This document shows positions 1-8,546 of a DNA stretch of 64,000 nucleotides, piece after piece. The DNA lies in contig CAJUSY010000049.1 in assembly GCA_910589545.1 (NCBI GenBank), forward strand, positions 13,700 through 77,699, in the 5' to 3' direction. The notes under the pieces are model-generated. The model was given only the letters and a program-made list of their open reading frames with translations. It was not told the origin of the DNA and searched no databases. Position 1 is the stretch's first letter; every line of letters begins with the position of its first letter. The DNA comes from Peptoniphilaceae bacterium. Lineage in GTDB: Bacteria; Bacillota; Clostridia; Tissierellales; Peptoniphilaceae. The position numbers and the translations under genes are program-made.

Positions 1-473
1 TCGTTTAATTTTGTATATTGACTTTCTATAAAAGATTGTCCTCCAAATCCTGGATTTACACTCATAACAAGGATTATGTCCAAATCATCAATTATATATT
101 TACAACATTCTAATCCTGTGGATGGATTAAGTGCTAATCCACATTTTTTTCCAGATTTATGAACAGTTTGGATAATTCTATGGGGATGAAATGTTGCTTC
201 TGGATGAAAAGTAATTATGTCCGCTCCTGCATTTATAATTTCATCAATTATATCTTCAGGTTTATTAACCATCAAATGACAATCAAGAATAAATTCAGGA
301 TATTTTTGCCTGATTTGCTTTATTACTGCTGGCCCAAAAGATATGTTCGGTACGAAATCTCCATCCATTACATCAAGATGCAAATATTTTATTCCTTTAT
401 TTTTTAATATATCTAAATTTTTTTCTAACTCAAAAAAGTTACAAGCCAACAAAGACGGACTTAAATTAGCCAT
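1..473 (-). CDS. rpe: Ribulose-phosphate 3-epimerase (3' end outside window)
   Basis: Interconverts ribulose 5-phosphate and xylulose 5-phosphate in the cytosolic pentose phosphate pathway. About 157 N-terminal codons are present; the rest lies beyond base 1. The translation starts MANLSPSLLAC and shows the TIM-barrel epimerase motifs LHLDVMDGDFVPN (metal-binding His and Asp), DCHLMV and SVNPGFGGQ. It was read directly from the complement and is open to the window edge. The ATG overlaps the rsgA stop by one base (TAATG), so the two are translationally coupled; rsgA-rpe is a common Firmicutes arrangement. Confidence 0.95.
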   Translation of the reverse strand, partial: MANLSPSLLACNFFELEKNLDILKNKGIKYLHLDVMDGDFVPNISFGPAVIKQIRQKYPEFILDCHLMVNKPEDIIDEIINAGADIITFHPEATFHPHRIIQTVHKSGKKCGLALNPSTGLECCKYIIDDLDIILVMSVNPGFGGQSFIESQYTKLN

Positions 474-1351
474 TAATACCTCCTAATTTTTTCATATTCT
501 TCAACGATCTTCAAATAATTTTCATATCTACTTTTAGATATATCTCCTGATTCAATAAGCTTTTTTATTTCACATTTTGGTTCATTAATGTGATCACAAT
601 CATTAAATTTACATTTGTCACTATTCCTTTTAAATTCCACAAAGTTTTTCTTAATTTCTGATTTATCGTCTAGAAATGACAAATCAAAAGAGCTAAAACC
701 AGGTGTATCTAATACATATGTGTCTTTATCGACCATTTTTATTTCGATGTGTCTTGTGGTCTGCTTTCCTCTTTGAGTTTTATCACTTATTTTTCCGGAA
801 ACAAAATCTTCATCAGGAAATAATCTTTTTAAAGTACTTGATTTTCCAGCTCCACTTGGCCCTATTACACAGCTTATGTGGTTTTTAAATTCATTTAATA
901 ATTCATTGTTAATATTAGTATTTTGGTTTGAGTTGAATATTACTCTATAACCTATATTTTTGTATATATCAGAATAACTCTGCATTTCATCTTCAGTCAG
1001 TAAATCACACTTATTAAATACAATTACACAATCTAAATTGTTTTTTTCTATCATAATTAAGTATTTATCTAATAACATCAGATTAATATTAGGCGATTTT
1101 ATGCTGGATAAAACGAAACATTTATCAACATTGCTTACTTCTGGTCTATGAAGAAGCACTGTTCTTGGATGTATATTTAAAATAAATCCTAGATTATTTT
1201 CTATATGAAGATCTACTTTATCTCCTACAACTGGAGTTATTTTTCTGTTTCTAAAATTCCCTCTAGCTTTTGAAGGATAAACTTCATTTCCAACATTCAC
1301 ATAAAACAATTCTCTTTGAATCTTCGTAACAACACCTATTTTATTCGACAT
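473..1351 (-). CDS. rsgA: Ribosome small subunit GTPase RsgA
   Basis: Circularly permuted GTPase that checks late 30S subunit maturation. The 292-residue protein has an N-terminal OB-fold (about 1-65). The G motifs come in permuted order: NKCD (G4, 113-116), then the P-loop GPSGAGKSS (164-172), then DTPG (G3, 215-218). A C-terminal zinc knuckle uses Cys247, Cys252, His254 and Cys260. Length and motif order match the family. It overlaps the end of prkC by 11 bases and is the usual neighbour of prkC and rpe in Firmicutes. Confidence 0.96.
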   Translation of the reverse strand: MSNKIGVVTKIQRELFYVNVGNEVYPSKARGNFRNRKITPVVGDKVDLHIENNLGFILNIHPRTVLLHRPEVSNVDKCFVLSSIKSPNINLMLLDKYLIMIEKNNLDCVIVFNKCDLLTEDEMQSYSDIYKNIGYRVIFNSNQNTNINNELLNEFKNHISCVIGPSGAGKSSTLKRLFPDEDFVSGKISDKTQRGKQTTRHIEIKMVDKDTYVLDTPGFSSFDLSFLDDKSEIKKNFVEFKRNSDKCKFNDCDHINEPKCEIKKLIESGDISKSRYENYLKIVEEYEKIRRY

Positions 1352-3224
1352 TAATTAGCTCTCCATTGATATAAACCTTAATATCATTATTAGGTTTTAC
1401 TTTTACTTTTATTTTAATATCTCCTTCCGAAGCGTCATGGTTTTTTTCGTATATTATATTATTTTCAGTCTCATCTTTCACAGTTACTGTATAAATGCCT
1501 TTTTCTACAGGTTTACTTATCCTAAATACTTGTTCAATCATTTCAGGCTCTTTTCGTCCCTTACTTATAATTACATCAACAGAACTTTCTTTCTTTAATC
1601 TTTTTCCTGGATCATATTGTTGCCATATAACTTGATTTACATCATATTCATTGCTATACTTCTTTTCAATGTTGCCAATATTTAATCCAACAGATTTTAA
1701 TTTATTACTAGCTTGGCTAATGTCAGTTCCTATTAAATCAACCATTTCAACTAATTCTTCTTTCTTACCTAAAGAGATTACCACATCAATTTTAGAGTCT
1801 TTGCTGATACTCGTTCCTGAATCTGGGTGTTGCTGCATAATTTTACCCACTTCAAAATTATCACTATTTTCTTTAGTAATTTCTCCTATTTCTAGGCCTA
1901 ATTTATTAAGTTGAATTTTAGCATTTTCTATAGTCATATTTGATAAATTTGGTACAGAAACCTGTTCTTCGCCTTTACTGACAACTAATTTTATAATAGT
2001 ACCCTTTTTAACTTCCGAACTTGATTCTGGGTCTTGTTCTAAAACTTTTCCTGGTTCAACATTACTTTCAGTCTTATATTCTGAAACAACAGCAATTAAG
2101 TTATTGGCTTTTGCCTTGTTCAATGCATCATTTTCAGTTAAACCAGTGAGAGCTGGTACCACAACTAGGTCTTGTTTGTTCTTGTTAATATATTTTTTCC
2201 CGAATATTATTGCAAAAAATACTAAAGCCGCTAATAATATAGGTAATAAAATCCACATAAATTTTTTCGAATTATTTTTTTTATCTTTTGTCGAAGATTG
2301 TTTAGGTGTTTTATAGACGGCTTCTTTGATTTCTGGTTGCTCATCATTTTCTTTGATTATTGGACTTTTCATTGTTTCTTGGTACAAATCAGAGGAATAG
2401 TTTTGGTAGTTTTTCAACACTTCTTTCAATTCTGTAGCTGATTTAAATCTTTCATTAGGATCTTTTGACATAGATTTAACTATAATATCATTTAGTCCTT
2501 TTGGCAAATCATGTCTTAAATTTATAGGAGGGACCAACGGATCTTGGATATGTTTTAAAGCAATTCCAACCGCATTTGGTGCATCGAATGGAACCTCACC
2601 GGTTGCCATTTGATATAAAACCACACCTAATGAATAAATGTCGCTTTTCTCGTCTATAAACTTACCTTTTGCTTGCTCTGGAGAAATATAGTGTACAGTT
2701 CCCAAAACAGTTGAGGTATACGTTAAAGTAGCAGATGATGAAATCCTCGCAATGCCAAAATCTGTTGCTTTTAAATTATTTGATTTATCAATTAGCATAT
2801 TATGTGGTTTAATATCTCTGTGGATTATTCCATTTTTATGTGCACATTCTAATGCACTAGCTATTTGAACTCCATAATTAACTATATCTTCAATTGGCAA
2901 AATATGCTTATCATCAATTATATCTTTTAATGTTTTGCCATCAACATATTCCATCACAATATAATTGTATTTTCTTCCATCTACATATGAGCTTCCTACA
3001 TCAAATACACTCACTATATTAGCATGAGTTAATGATGCAGCAGACTGAGCTTCCATAGCGAACTTTCTTAAAAAGTCTTGATCTTCCATGTACTCGTTTT
3101 TTAAAACTTTAACAGCAACATATCGATTCAAAACAGTATCTAAGGCTTTATACACCTTTGCCATTCCGCCAACGCCAACTTCTTCCAAAATTTCATATCT
3201 ATCGCCTAAAACTTTACCTATCAT
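1341..3224 (-). CDS. prkC: PASTA-domain Ser/Thr protein kinase PrkC
   Basis: Membrane Hanks-type kinase that senses muropeptides or lipid II outside the cell and phosphorylates wall-synthesis and translation proteins inside. Counted from an upstream in-frame ATG at 3239: glycine loop GVGGMAKVY near 22-30, catalytic HRDIKPHN at 140-147, DFG at 160-162, a single membrane span at about 327-347, then three PASTA repeats from about 358 to 565 and a short C-terminal beta-rich tail. The ATG at 3224 is preferred because AAGGTG lies 8 bases upstream, whereas the ATG at 3239 has no ribosome site. It overlaps its cognate phosphatase gene stp. The IreB gene at 39.7 kb encodes a known substrate type. Confidence 0.95.
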   Translation of the reverse strand: MIGKVLGDRYEILEEVGVGGMAKVYKALDTVLNRYVAVKVLKNEYMEDQDFLRKFAMEAQSAASLTHANIVSVFDVGSSYVDGRKYNYIVMEYVDGKTLKDIIDDKHILPIEDIVNYGVQIASALECAHKNGIIHRDIKPHNMLIDKSNNLKATDFGIARISSSATLTYTSTVLGTVHYISPEQAKGKFIDEKSDIYSLGVVLYQMATGEVPFDAPNAVGIALKHIQDPLVPPINLRHDLPKGLNDIIVKSMSKDPNERFKSATELKEVLKNYQNYSSDLYQETMKSPIIKENDEQPEIKEAVYKTPKQSSTKDKKNNSKKFMWILLPILLAALVFFAIIFGKKYINKNKQDLVVVPALTGLTENDALNKAKANNLIAVVSEYKTESNVEPGKVLEQDPESSSEVKKGTIIKLVVSKGEEQVSVPNLSNMTIENAKIQLNKLGLEIGEITKENSDNFEVGKIMQQHPDSGTSISKDSKIDVVISLGKKEELVEMVDLIGTDISQASNKLKSVGLNIGNIEKKYSNEYDVNQVIWQQYDPGKRLKKESSVDVIISKGRKEPEMIEQVFRISKPVEKGIYTVTVKDETENNIIYEKNHDASEGDIKIKVKVKPNNDIKVYINGELINVE

Positions 3225-3951
3225 AATTTTCACCTTCATATAAATAAAGCGTAATAGTTACATTATCTATTCCCTCGAAGTCGTTTGCTTCATTTATTAG
3301 TTTTTTGATAATATCAAATAAGTTTGATTCTTCTTTGATAATTTCAATTATTTCTTCTTTTTCTAATTGTGAAGTCAACCCATCTGTACACATTAAAATC
3401 AAATCATCTTTAATAAGTTTAATTTCAAAAATATCTACATTTACATTGTCTTGAATACCTAATGACCTTGTAATAACATTTTTTTGTGAAAAATCAATAG
3501 CTTCCTCTTCCGTAATAGTTCCTGAGGCTAATAAATCATTTAAAAGAGAATGATCAACAGTTATTTGTTCTAATTCTTCATTCCTATACAAATATAGTCT
3601 GCTGTCACCTACATTTGCCACAATAGCATTATCATCATAAACTAAGCATGCAACAATTGTAGTTCCCATATTTCTATGTTCAGAATTATTTTCACTATCT
3701 TTATAAACTTCTTCATTAGCTAGAGTTATAGCTTTAATTAGCGTGCTTTTATAGTCTTTATTATTTTCATTTTCTTTTACGTAATTTATTACTGTTTCGA
3801 CAGCTTTTTTACTTGCTACTTCACCAGCTTTATGTCCACCCATTCCATCGCAAACAACAAGCAAGCTAAAATCATCTGTAATATAATTCATATGATAATC
3901 TTCATTTAATTTTCTTACCAGCCCGATGTCTGTGTTTGAAGCATATTTCAT
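3214..3951 (-). CDS. stp: PP2C-type protein phosphatase paired with PrkC
   Basis: Metal-dependent Ser/Thr phosphatase that reverses PrkC phosphorylation in the cytosol. The 245 residues carry the PPM motifs in order: NED near 16-18, CDGMGGH (34-40), VGDSRLY (114-120), DHS (133-135), CTDGL (188-192) and a C-terminal DNVT. The acidic residues that hold the two metal ions are all present. The start ATG overlaps the rlmN stop as ATGA and sits behind GAGGTG. Pairing with prkC directly downstream is the standard arrangement. Confidence 0.95.
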   Translation of the reverse strand: MKYASNTDIGLVRKLNEDYHMNYITDDFSLLVVCDGMGGHKAGEVASKKAVETVINYVKENENNKDYKSTLIKAITLANEEVYKDSENNSEHRNMGTTIVACLVYDDNAIVANVGDSRLYLYRNEELEQITVDHSLLNDLLASGTITEEEAIDFSQKNVITRSLGIQDNVNVDIFEIKLIKDDLILMCTDGLTSQLEKEEIIEIIKEESNLFDIIKKLINEANDFEGIDNVTITLYLYEGENYDR

Positions 3952-4997
3952 TTCACACCTCTTTTAATCATATTGTTAATTCTTAATTGTCCACAGGCCC
4001 CATCTATATCGACGCCTTGTTTTCTCCTAATTGTTGTATTAACATTATTTTTATTCATATAATTCATAAATTCTGTCATCTTATATCTATCCGGAGATTT
4101 TTGATTAAATTCTTCAATTGGATTTAATGTTATTAAATTAAGAAGGCAATTCCTGTTTCTTAACAAATTAACCAATTTGTCCATATATTTTTTTGAATCA
4201 TTTACATCTTCTATAACAGTATATTCAAAACCAATGCGTCTTTTAGTTTTATTAAAATAATAATCGCATGCATCGAGTATTTTTTCAATGGAATATTTGT
4301 TTCCAATGGGCATGAGTTTACTTCTTTCATCATCAAATGGATTATGAAGTGAAATAGTTATGTTAATTCCAATATCATCATCAGCAAGTTTAATTATTTT
4401 ATCAACCAATCCACAAGTAGACAATGTTATGTTTCGAATAGACATATCTTGTCCTTCTTTATTTGTGATTAAATCAATAAATCTAACTACATTATCGTAA
4501 TTATCAAGTGGCTCTCCAATTCCCATTAATACGATATTGTTGATTTTTAAATTCAAATCATTCTCTACCAAATAAATTTGGGCACACATTTCATAAGGTT
4601 CAATATTTCTTATAAAACTTTTTTTAGTTGATGCACAAAACTTGCATCCCATTTTACAACCAATTTGAGTTGATAAGCATATCGAAGTATGTGTTTTATA
4701 CTCCATAAATACAGTTTCGACAATATTCCCATCACTCAACTCAATTAGATATTTTTTTGTATTATCTAGTTTTGAATCAATCCTTTTTATTATAGAACAA
4801 TTTATAATATCATTATAGTGGTATAATTTTTGTCTTAAATTATTAGAAAAGTTAGTCATTTGAATAGGATTTAATATTCTATTCTTATGAATAGCTCGGA
4901 AATACTGTAAAGCTCTAAAAGATTTTTCTCCATTATTTTCAAAAAAATCCTTTAATTCCTCTACAGTTAAATTTTCCAATATGAGTTTGTTTTGCAT
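3948..4997 (-). CDS. rlmN: Dual-specificity rRNA/tRNA methyltransferase RlmN
   Basis: Radical-SAM enzyme that makes 2-methyladenosine at A2503 of 23S rRNA and A37 of some tRNAs. From the ATG at 4997 the protein has 349 residues. The cluster-binding triad is Cys114, Cys118 and Cys121 (CKMGCKFC); the mechanistic cysteine near residue 335 lies in DIDGACGQLR. An upstream in-frame TTG at 5009 is possible but the ATG at 4997 has GGTGA six bases before it, so I choose it. Its stop overlaps the stp start. Confidence 0.95.
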   Translation of the reverse strand: MQNKLILENLTVEELKDFFENNGEKSFRALQYFRAIHKNRILNPIQMTNFSNNLRQKLYHYNDIINCSIIKRIDSKLDNTKKYLIELSDGNIVETVFMEYKTHTSICLSTQIGCKMGCKFCASTKKSFIRNIEPYEMCAQIYLVENDLNLKINNIVLMGIGEPLDNYDNVVRFIDLITNKEGQDMSIRNITLSTCGLVDKIIKLADDDIGINITISLHNPFDDERSKLMPIGNKYSIEKILDACDYYFNKTKRRIGFEYTVIEDVNDSKKYMDKLVNLLRNRNCLLNLITLNPIEEFNQKSPDRYKMTEFMNYMNKNNVNTTIRRKQGVDIDGACGQLRINNMIKRGVK

Positions 4998-5043
4998 ATT
5001 ATTCACCAATCTAAATTATATCAAAAATATCAAATTTTGTAAT

Positions 5044-6318
5044 CTAATCACATTTCACAAACTTAGATATAAAAAATCCCTGTGTACCTTTTTGAAAAGG
5101 CATCAGTTTTATGAATTTATTTTTATCACCATAAAAATCAATATCTACTCTTTTCAGATGTAACTTATTTTGTATAAAGTCCACATTATTCTCATTTTCT
5201 TCTTTTAATAGAGAACATGTTGAGTAAACTAATATACCATCTTTTTTTAAGTATTTTTCACAGTTCTCAAGTATTTTTCTTTGAGTATCCACCAAATTTT
5301 CTACATCCTTTTTCGTTCTAAACAACTTTATCTCAGGATTCTTATTAATAACACCTGTTGCGGAGCAAGGAGCATCTACAAGAATTCTATCGAATTTATT
5401 TACTAAACTTTCTTGGAAAATTGTAGCATCAAAATTCATATATTGTACATTTTCGACTCCACATTTTTTGACATTTTCTTCGATTCTCGATATTTTATCC
5501 TCGTTTATATCGTTACAATATAGAATTGATCGATTATTAGTCAATTCTTGTATATTACAAGATTTGGAGCCTGGAGCAGCACATATATCAAGTACAATAG
5601 AATTTTCCATAGGATCTAGAATTTTAGCACACAAACTGCAAGAACCATCTTGAATAAGAAATTCACCTTCTTTAAATTCGTCTGTATCAATAATTGATTC
5701 TGGGTTTTCCACTATATAACTATCTTGTAAAAAAGGATGATCTTGTAATATAAACCCTTGATTTTCTAAATTTACTTTCAAGTTATTTTCTTTCAATTTA
5801 TTTTCTTTAATGACAAAATCAGATTTGTAAAAAAATGATTTAAGAAGTTTTTTTACAGTTTTTTTGGAATAAGATTTATTCAATATCTTTAATACCCCTT
5901 TATTGATTGAAAATTTTATGTCTTCCTCTAAATCTTCTTCCTCAAAATTAAATCTACATACTTCTCTTAATACGGCATTTACATAATCTTTGTACTTAGT
6001 CAAACTACCAGCTAGTTTCACAGATTCATCAACTACAGCATAATCAGCTGTTTTCATAAATAATATTTCACAAGTTGCCATACGTAATATTTCAAGCACA
6101 ATTTTATCAAGTTTATTTATTTCTAAATCGCTACACTTTGATATTACATAGTCTATAAAAAATCTATTTTCAATTTCTGTAAATACGCATCTTTTGATAT
6201 ATCCGATATCTCTTTTATCTAAGTCTTTATAATCATAAGTCTTCAATATTTCAGATGAATATCCTGATTTATTATTAATCGAATTCGTTATATTCATTAT
6301 TTCTTGTCTAATATTCAT
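5044..6318 (-). CDS. rsmB: 16S rRNA m5C967 methyltransferase RsmB
   Basis: SAM-dependent methyltransferase acting on C967 of 16S rRNA. The 424-residue protein has an N-terminal NusB-like helical domain (about 1-130) that binds RNA. The C-terminal Rossmann domain shows the SAM loop DICAAPGSKS, the motif DAPCSATG and the catalytic-Cys motif YSTCSL. It is the first gene after the terminator at 6.4 kb and so probably begins a new transcript that continues into rlmN, stp, prkC, rsgA and rpe. GAGAG lies just before the ATG. Confidence 0.94.
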   Translation of the reverse strand: MNIRQEIMNITNSINNKSGYSSEILKTYDYKDLDKRDIGYIKRCVFTEIENRFFIDYVISKCSDLEINKLDKIVLEILRMATCEILFMKTADYAVVDESVKLAGSLTKYKDYVNAVLREVCRFNFEEEDLEEDIKFSINKGVLKILNKSYSKKTVKKLLKSFFYKSDFVIKENKLKENNLKVNLENQGFILQDHPFLQDSYIVENPESIIDTDEFKEGEFLIQDGSCSLCAKILDPMENSIVLDICAAPGSKSCNIQELTNNRSILYCNDINEDKISRIEENVKKCGVENVQYMNFDATIFQESLVNKFDRILVDAPCSATGVINKNPEIKLFRTKKDVENLVDTQRKILENCEKYLKKDGILVYSTCSLLKEENENNVDFIQNKLHLKRVDIDFYGDKNKFIKLMPFQKGTQGFFISKFVKCD

Positions 6319-6378
6319 AGTCTCTCATTTCTTTTAATTATTTTTATTACAACATCTATTTTACACTAAAAATCAAAT

Positions 6379-6424
6379 AAAAAAAATTGAACCTAATAAG
6401 AAAATCCTTATTTTAGGCTCAATT
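6379..6424 (-). terminator. Rho-independent terminator after the zinc protease gene
   Basis: On the minus strand an imperfect hairpin (arms ATTGAGCCTA.. and ..TAGGTTCAAT around a short loop) is followed directly by a run of eight T. It closes the yicC-to-protease transcript ahead of rsmB. Confidence 0.8.
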
Positions 6425-6434
6425 TACATTAATT

Positions 6435-7118
6435 TTAATCTCTATCTCTTGATATTAGTATTAATCTTACCAATTGTAATAAAGAAACTAAAGCACTTGC
6501 CATATAAGTCAGTGCCGCAGCTTTTAAAACTTGTTTTGCAGGTTCTATTTCATCTTCAACTAATAAACCATTAGATAACGCTCTTATAGCTCTGCTACTA
6601 GCATCAAATTCTACTGGTAATGTAACAACTTGAAACAATACTGTAGCCGAAAATAAAATAATTCCGAATTCTACTAATGGTTTCATACTAAACATAAATC
6701 CAAGTAAAAGTAAAATCCATACTGATTTAGAAGCAAAATTAACAACAGGAAATAGTGATTCTCTAAATCTTAAAAAACCATAATTTTCCTTGTCTTGAAT
6801 TGCATGACCAACCTCATGACTTGCAACAGAAACTGCTGAAATTGATTGACTATTATAGACATCATCTGATAAAGCTAAAACTTTTTTTGATGAATCATAA
6901 TAATCTGTCAAACTACCCTGAACATTTACAATTTCGATTTCAGATAACCCTTCATAATCAAGTAAAACTCTTGCCATTTCTTTTCCTGTCAATCCTTTTG
7001 AATTAGTAATTTTCTTATACTTATCAAAAGTATGAGTTACTTTGTATTGAGAATAAAAAGCCAATATCAAAGCCGGAATCAATAAAATCATAGTTTTATC
7101 ATAATAAAAATTAAACAA
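6435..7118 (-). CDS. Membrane zinc metallopeptidase, YugP family
   Basis: Neutral zinc metallopeptidase of the YugP family (227 residues); substrates are not known. A hydrophobic segment at about 10-25 and two or three further spans after residue 125 put it in the membrane. The zinc site is HEVGH at 101-105 with a downstream acidic residue as the likely third ligand. The start is TTG at 7118, supported by AGGAGG five bases upstream; the first in-frame ATG is codon 10 and has no ribosome site. It is the last gene before the terminator, nine bases after fmt. Confidence 0.9.
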   Translation of the reverse strand: MFNFYYDKTMILLIPALILAFYSQYKVTHTFDKYKKITNSKGLTGKEMARVLLDYEGLSEIEIVNVQGSLTDYYDSSKKVLALSDDVYNSQSISAVSVASHEVGHAIQDKENYGFLRFRESLFPVVNFASKSVWILLLLGFMFSMKPLVEFGIILFSATVLFQVVTLPVEFDASSRAIRALSNGLLVEDEIEPAKQVLKAAALTYMASALVSLLQLVRLILISRDRD

Positions 7119-7127
7119 TGTTTCCTC

Positions 7128-8060
7128 CTACAAAAATATTCCCTCTTCAAATGAATTTCCGTTCAAATATTCACTTACATTAAGAGGCTTTTTATTAGGA
7201 AGTTGTAATCTTGTAATAACTACAAAACCATCTTCACAAGCAACTTTAATTCCGTTTTTATCTACTCTTACAACTTCGCCATTCTTTTTATCATTGTATT
7301 GTTTTATTATGTTGATATTATGAACTTTTACTTTTTTTTCGTTTAAAGTAAAGAACAAACCTGGCCATGGAGTTAATCCTCTAAATTTATTGTATATCGC
7401 ATCAGCTTTTTCATTGAAATCAATCTCACCCATAGATTTATTAATTTTACCAACAGTTGATGCTTCTTCTTCATTTTGTTTTATCCTAGAATCAAAATAG
7501 TTTTGGTAATCATCTATAACTTGATTTATCAGACTAGCTCCCATAACCATTAATTTATCGTGCAATTCTTCAAGCATGATTGTATCATCTAAATTAACTG
7601 TATCAATAGCTAGGATGTCGCCTGTGTCAAGTCCTTCTTCTACTAACATAATGCTTACTCCAGATTCTTTATCACCATTTAGAAGTGCATAATTGATTGG
7701 TGCAGCACCTCTGTATTTGGGTAAAATTGACGCATGAACATTTAAAATCTTATTTTTGAATCTATCCAAAATTCTTTTTTTAATTAACTGTCCGTAAGCT
7801 ACAACTATAATGAAATCTGGATTAAGTTTATCTAGCATTTCAAAAACTTCATCGTCATTTATGTTTTTTGGAGTAATAACTTCTATCCCCAAATCCATCG
7901 CTCTTTTTTTTACAGCAGTGGGAGAAAATTTATTCCTATTTCGTTTTTTGTCTTGTTGGGATATTACTAATTGAATTTCGTTATTTGGATTATCGTATAA
8001 TTTTTGTAAACTTTCCACCGCAAAATCAGGTGATCCAGCAAATACAATTTTATTTTTCAT
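7128..8060 (-). CDS. fmt: Methionyl-tRNA formyltransferase
   Basis: Formylates initiator Met-tRNA using 10-formyltetrahydrofolate. The 310 residues have an N-terminal formyltransferase Rossmann fold with the catalytic set Asn107, His109 (NVHASILPKYRG) and Asp145 (GLDTGD). A C-terminal OB-like domain from about 205 binds tRNA. It overlaps def by 11 bases; the pair adds and removes the formyl group of nascent proteins and is nearly always adjacent in bacteria. Confidence 0.96.
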   Translation of the reverse strand: MKNKIVFAGSPDFAVESLQKLYDNPNNEIQLVISQQDKKRNRNKFSPTAVKKRAMDLGIEVITPKNINDDEVFEMLDKLNPDFIIVVAYGQLIKKRILDRFKNKILNVHASILPKYRGAAPINYALLNGDKESGVSIMLVEEGLDTGDILAIDTVNLDDTIMLEELHDKLMVMGASLINQVIDDYQNYFDSRIKQNEEEASTVGKINKSMGEIDFNEKADAIYNKFRGLTPWPGLFFTLNEKKVKVHNINIIKQYNDKKNGEVVRVDKNGIKVACEDGFVVITRLQLPNKKPLNVSEYLNGNSFEEGIFL

Positions 8061-8538
8061 TATTCAATCTCTCAATTTCTTCTTCGCTAAGATTTAAGAC
8101 TTTATCAGTATACAATACCCCATCTAAATGGTCTAACTCATGACAAAAACAATGAGCTTTATAATCTGAGGCTGTTTTTTGTTGAATATTTCCATTCAAA
8201 TCAGTGTATTCTACAGTAACAGTTTTTGGTCTTTCAACATATCCATTTTCACCGGGAATTGAAAGACATCCCTCAACGTTGATTTGTTTTTCATCAGATT
8301 TTTGTATAATTTTAGGATTGATCAAAACCATTTGTCCATCTTCATCTTGCATATCAATAACAACTATTCTTTTAAGCATTCCTACTTGCACGCAAGCCAA
8401 TCCTATACCTTTATTTTCATACATTGTTTCAAACATATCTTCAACGATTTGTTTGATTCTATCATCTATTTTTTCAACTTCTCTTGATTTTTTCCTCAAG
8501 ATTGGATCATTTTTTAATCTTATTTGTCTTAATGCCAT
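8050..8538 (-). CDS. def: Peptide deformylase
   Basis: Metal hydrolase that removes the N-formyl group from nascent chains. All three motifs are present in 162 residues: GIGLACVQVG (44-53), EGCLS with metal ligand Cys91, and HELDH with His133, Glu134 and His137. Motif I has Cys-Val where many enzymes have Ala-Pro, a modest departure. GGAGATAAA precedes the ATG. It sits between priA and fmt in the common priA-def-fmt order. Confidence 0.96.
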   Translation of the reverse strand: MALRQIRLKNDPILRKKSREVEKIDDRIKQIVEDMFETMYENKGIGLACVQVGMLKRIVVIDMQDEDGQMVLINPKIIQKSDEKQINVEGCLSIPGENGYVERPKTVTVEYTDLNGNIQQKTASDYKAHCFCHELDHLDGVLYTDKVLNLSEEEIERLNNEK

Positions 8539-8546
8539 TTTATCTC

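Noticed and set aside
159..407. 82-codon plus-strand open frame
   Set aside because: It lies antisense within rpe, whose motifs are clear on the other strand.
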